NCBI GenBank assembly: GCA_025453855.1
Contig: JALOPO010000250.1
Coordinates: 1-5,524, forward strand
Length of the DNA: 5,524 nucleotides
Direction of reading: 5' to 3'
Origin: Gemmatimonadaceae bacterium
Lineage (GTDB): Bacteria > Gemmatimonadota > Gemmatimonadetes > Gemmatimonadales > Gemmatimonadaceae
Shown here: positions 3,977 to 5,524 of the stretch, one piece after another
Layout of the letters: every line of letters starts with the position of its first letter
How positions within the stretch are numbered: the stretch's first letter is position 1
Position numbers and translations under genes: made by a program
The notes under the pieces: generated by a model
Databases searched by the model: none
What the model saw: the letters and a program-made list of their open reading frames with translations, nothing else
Told to the model about the DNA's origin: nothing

Positions 3977-5524
3977 ATGCCCATGCCGTCTTCCGTGTCG
4001 ATGCGCGCCGTCACGTCGCTGGTCGCGCTCTGCGCCGGCGGCGGTGAGTACGCCGGCGGCGGCGCGAGGGCGGCTCGTCGGCCGCGTGCTCGATGCCACC
4101 TCGGGTGAGGGGCTGACCAACGCGCAGATCCAGGTGGTCGGCACGACGACCGGGGTGCTGTCCGGGATCGACGGACGCTTCACCGTCACGGTGCCGGCCG
4201 GCACCGTGTCGATTCTCGTGCGCCGCATCGGATACGCGAGCAAGACGGTGACCGGGCTCGTCGTCCCGGCGGGCGGTGCCGTCGAGGCCAGTGTCGCGCT
4301 GAGCGCCGCGACGGTCCAGCTCCAGACGCAGACCGTGACGGCCAGCGCCGAGCGCGGCACCGTGAGTTCGGCGCTCGCGCAGCAGAAGAACGCGACGAAC
4401 GTCGTGAACGCCATCACCTCGGAGCAGATCACGCGCTCGCCCGACGCCGACGCCGCCGCCGCCGTCCAGCGCGTGAGCGGCGTGACGGTGCAGGACGGCA
4501 AGTTCGTCCAGGTGCGCGGTCTCGGCGAGCGCTACACGACTGCCTCGCTCAACGGCGCGCGGCTGCCGAGCCCGGAACCGGAACGCAAGGTCGTGCCGCT
4601 CGACCTGTTCCCCAGCGGCCTGCTGCAATCGGTGACGACGCTCAAGACCTTCACGCCCGACCAGCCGGGCGACTTCTCCGGTGGTCAGGTGGACATCCGC
4701 ACGCGCGAGTTCCCGGCACGGCGACAGGTGACCTACTCATGGTCGTTCGGCGGCAATGATGGCGTGACCGGTGCCACGCTCCCGGTCGCGCCGCGCGCCG
4801 GTGGCGAGCGCCTGGCCGTGACGGCCGCCGATCGCGAGATCCCGCGCGTGCTGGACCGCACGAACTTCCTCACCGGGTCGGTGCCACAGTCTCGGTTCAA
4901 CGAGATCACGCGCGCGCAGCGCAACGTCTGGACGCCCACCATCGGGCGCGGCCTTCCGAGCTCGTCGCTCGCCGCGTCGGTCGGTGGCGGCACCATCTTC
5001 GGCCGGCAGATCGGCTACCTCCTCAGCGGTAGCTACGGCTTCTCGGCCGAGGCGCGACTGAATGAAGCGAATGCCGTCGGCAACCAGGGCGCGGCCAACA
5101 CCGTCGTGCCGCTCACGGCGGTGCGCGGCCAGACGGGCCGCGAGAGCGTGCAGTGGGGCGGACTCGCCAACTTCAGCACGATGCTCGGCCGCAACACGCG
5201 CGTCCAGCTCAACAACACCTTCACGCGCTCGGCCGACAACGAGGCGCGCACGGATCGCGGCTTCGACGAGAACCTCAGTGACACGATCGCGCGCACCACG
5301 CTCCGCTTCGTCGAGCGGCAGCTGCTGAGCACCAACCTGCAGGGCGAGCACCAGTTCGGAGCGAACAACCGGACCGAATGGTCGGGGACCTTCGCCGCGA
5401 CGTCGCGGCGGGAGCCGGATCGCTCGGACGTCGTCTACGTGCGCGGCGCGGACGGCACGTTCCAGCTCCTCAACTCGCTCGACGGCGCGCGTCGGCTCTT
5501 CTTCGGCCTGCAGGAACAGAACGC
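3977..5524 (+). CDS. TonB-dependent outer-membrane receptor, frameshifted in the signal peptide, 3' end beyond window
   Basis: The body, open from 4044 to the window edge in one frame, begins GRLVGRVLDATSGEGL, a carboxypeptidase-regulatory-like domain (about 4068-4310). A plug domain follows (about 4380-4725), with NVVNAITSEQITRSPDADAA, VQRVSGVTVQ, QVRGLGERYTTASLNGARLP, PEPERKVVPLDLFPSGLL and FSGGQVDIRTREFP, and then the start of the beta-barrel. Such receptors import ligands across the outer membrane with TonB energy; the substrate is unknown. The likely signal peptide (ATGs at 3977, 3983 or 4001; MRAVTSLVALCAGG) is in a different frame, which stops at TGA 4106-4108. Removing one base near 4031-4046 joins it to VSTPAAA/RGRL, a good cleavage region. 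An unshifted start at ATG 3948 exists, but its leader is rich in Arg, Pro and Cys and is not signal-like. ATG 3941 is also in the signal-peptide frame. The cause may be a sequencing error, a pseudogene or recoding. Confidence 0.85.
4031..4046 (+). other. Inferred +1 frameshift site in the receptor leader
   Basis: The GC-only run TGCGCCGGCGGCGGTG is where the signal-peptide frame must cross to the body frame. Deleting one G (for example 4043) gives LCAGG-VSTPAAA-RGRLVGR; deleting one base slightly earlier gives LCAAA-VSTPAAA. Either makes a normal hydrophobic core and AxA cleavage site. The exact base cannot be decided from this sequence. Confidence 0.7.

Noticed and set aside
3948..4067. Unshifted receptor start at ATG 3948
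   Set aside because: The resulting leader is rich in Arg, Pro and Cys with no hydrophobic core, while a proper signal peptide exists in the adjacent frame; it remains the fallback if the sequence is shown to be functional as written.

Overview
The window is strongly GC-rich and densely coded, with Gram-negative features: a probable secreted metallophosphoesterase, a PhoR-type sensor kinase and an outer-membrane TonB-dependent receptor. The receptor's plug sequence style and two TAnnTTTG promoter-like boxes suggest the Fibrobacteres-Chlorobi-Bacteroidetes side of the tree, most likely Gemmatimonadota. That placement is inferred from sequence style; there is no rRNA or marker gene here.

Layout. 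Positions 1-218 (minus strand) hold the 5' end of a secreted 5'-nucleotidase / cyclic phosphodiesterase-like gene that runs off the left edge. A 178-base divergent control region (219-396) separates it from the plus-strand genes. These are a uridine kinase with a histidine-rich tail (397-1137), overlapping by 4 bases a PhoB-type response regulator (1134-1853). A 229-base gap then contains a 134-base imperfect palindrome built partly from octamer repeats, followed by a promoter-like box directly at the start of a PhoR-type histidine kinase (2083-3795). After a 145- to 181-base gap rich in GTCAC/GTGAC sites comes a TonB-dependent receptor (about 3977 to beyond 5524). As written, its signal peptide and its body lie in different reading frames.

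How the parts may work together (inference). PhoB/PhoR normally senses phosphate limitation. A secreted nucleotidase would release phosphate and nucleosides from extracellular nucleotides, uridine kinase would re-phosphorylate the salvaged nucleoside, and the receptor could import a phosphorus compound or chelate. The locus therefore looks like a phosphate-responsive nucleotide-scavenging neighbourhood. The most notable observations are the frameshift in the receptor leader, the large palindrome splitting phoB from phoR, the shared TAGCTTTG box 4-5 bases before two start codons (suggesting leaderless mRNAs), the phased GTCAC cluster, and the His-rich kinase tail. No RNA genes, CRISPR arrays, insertion sequences or origins were seen, and no stretch longer than 300 bases lacks a gene.
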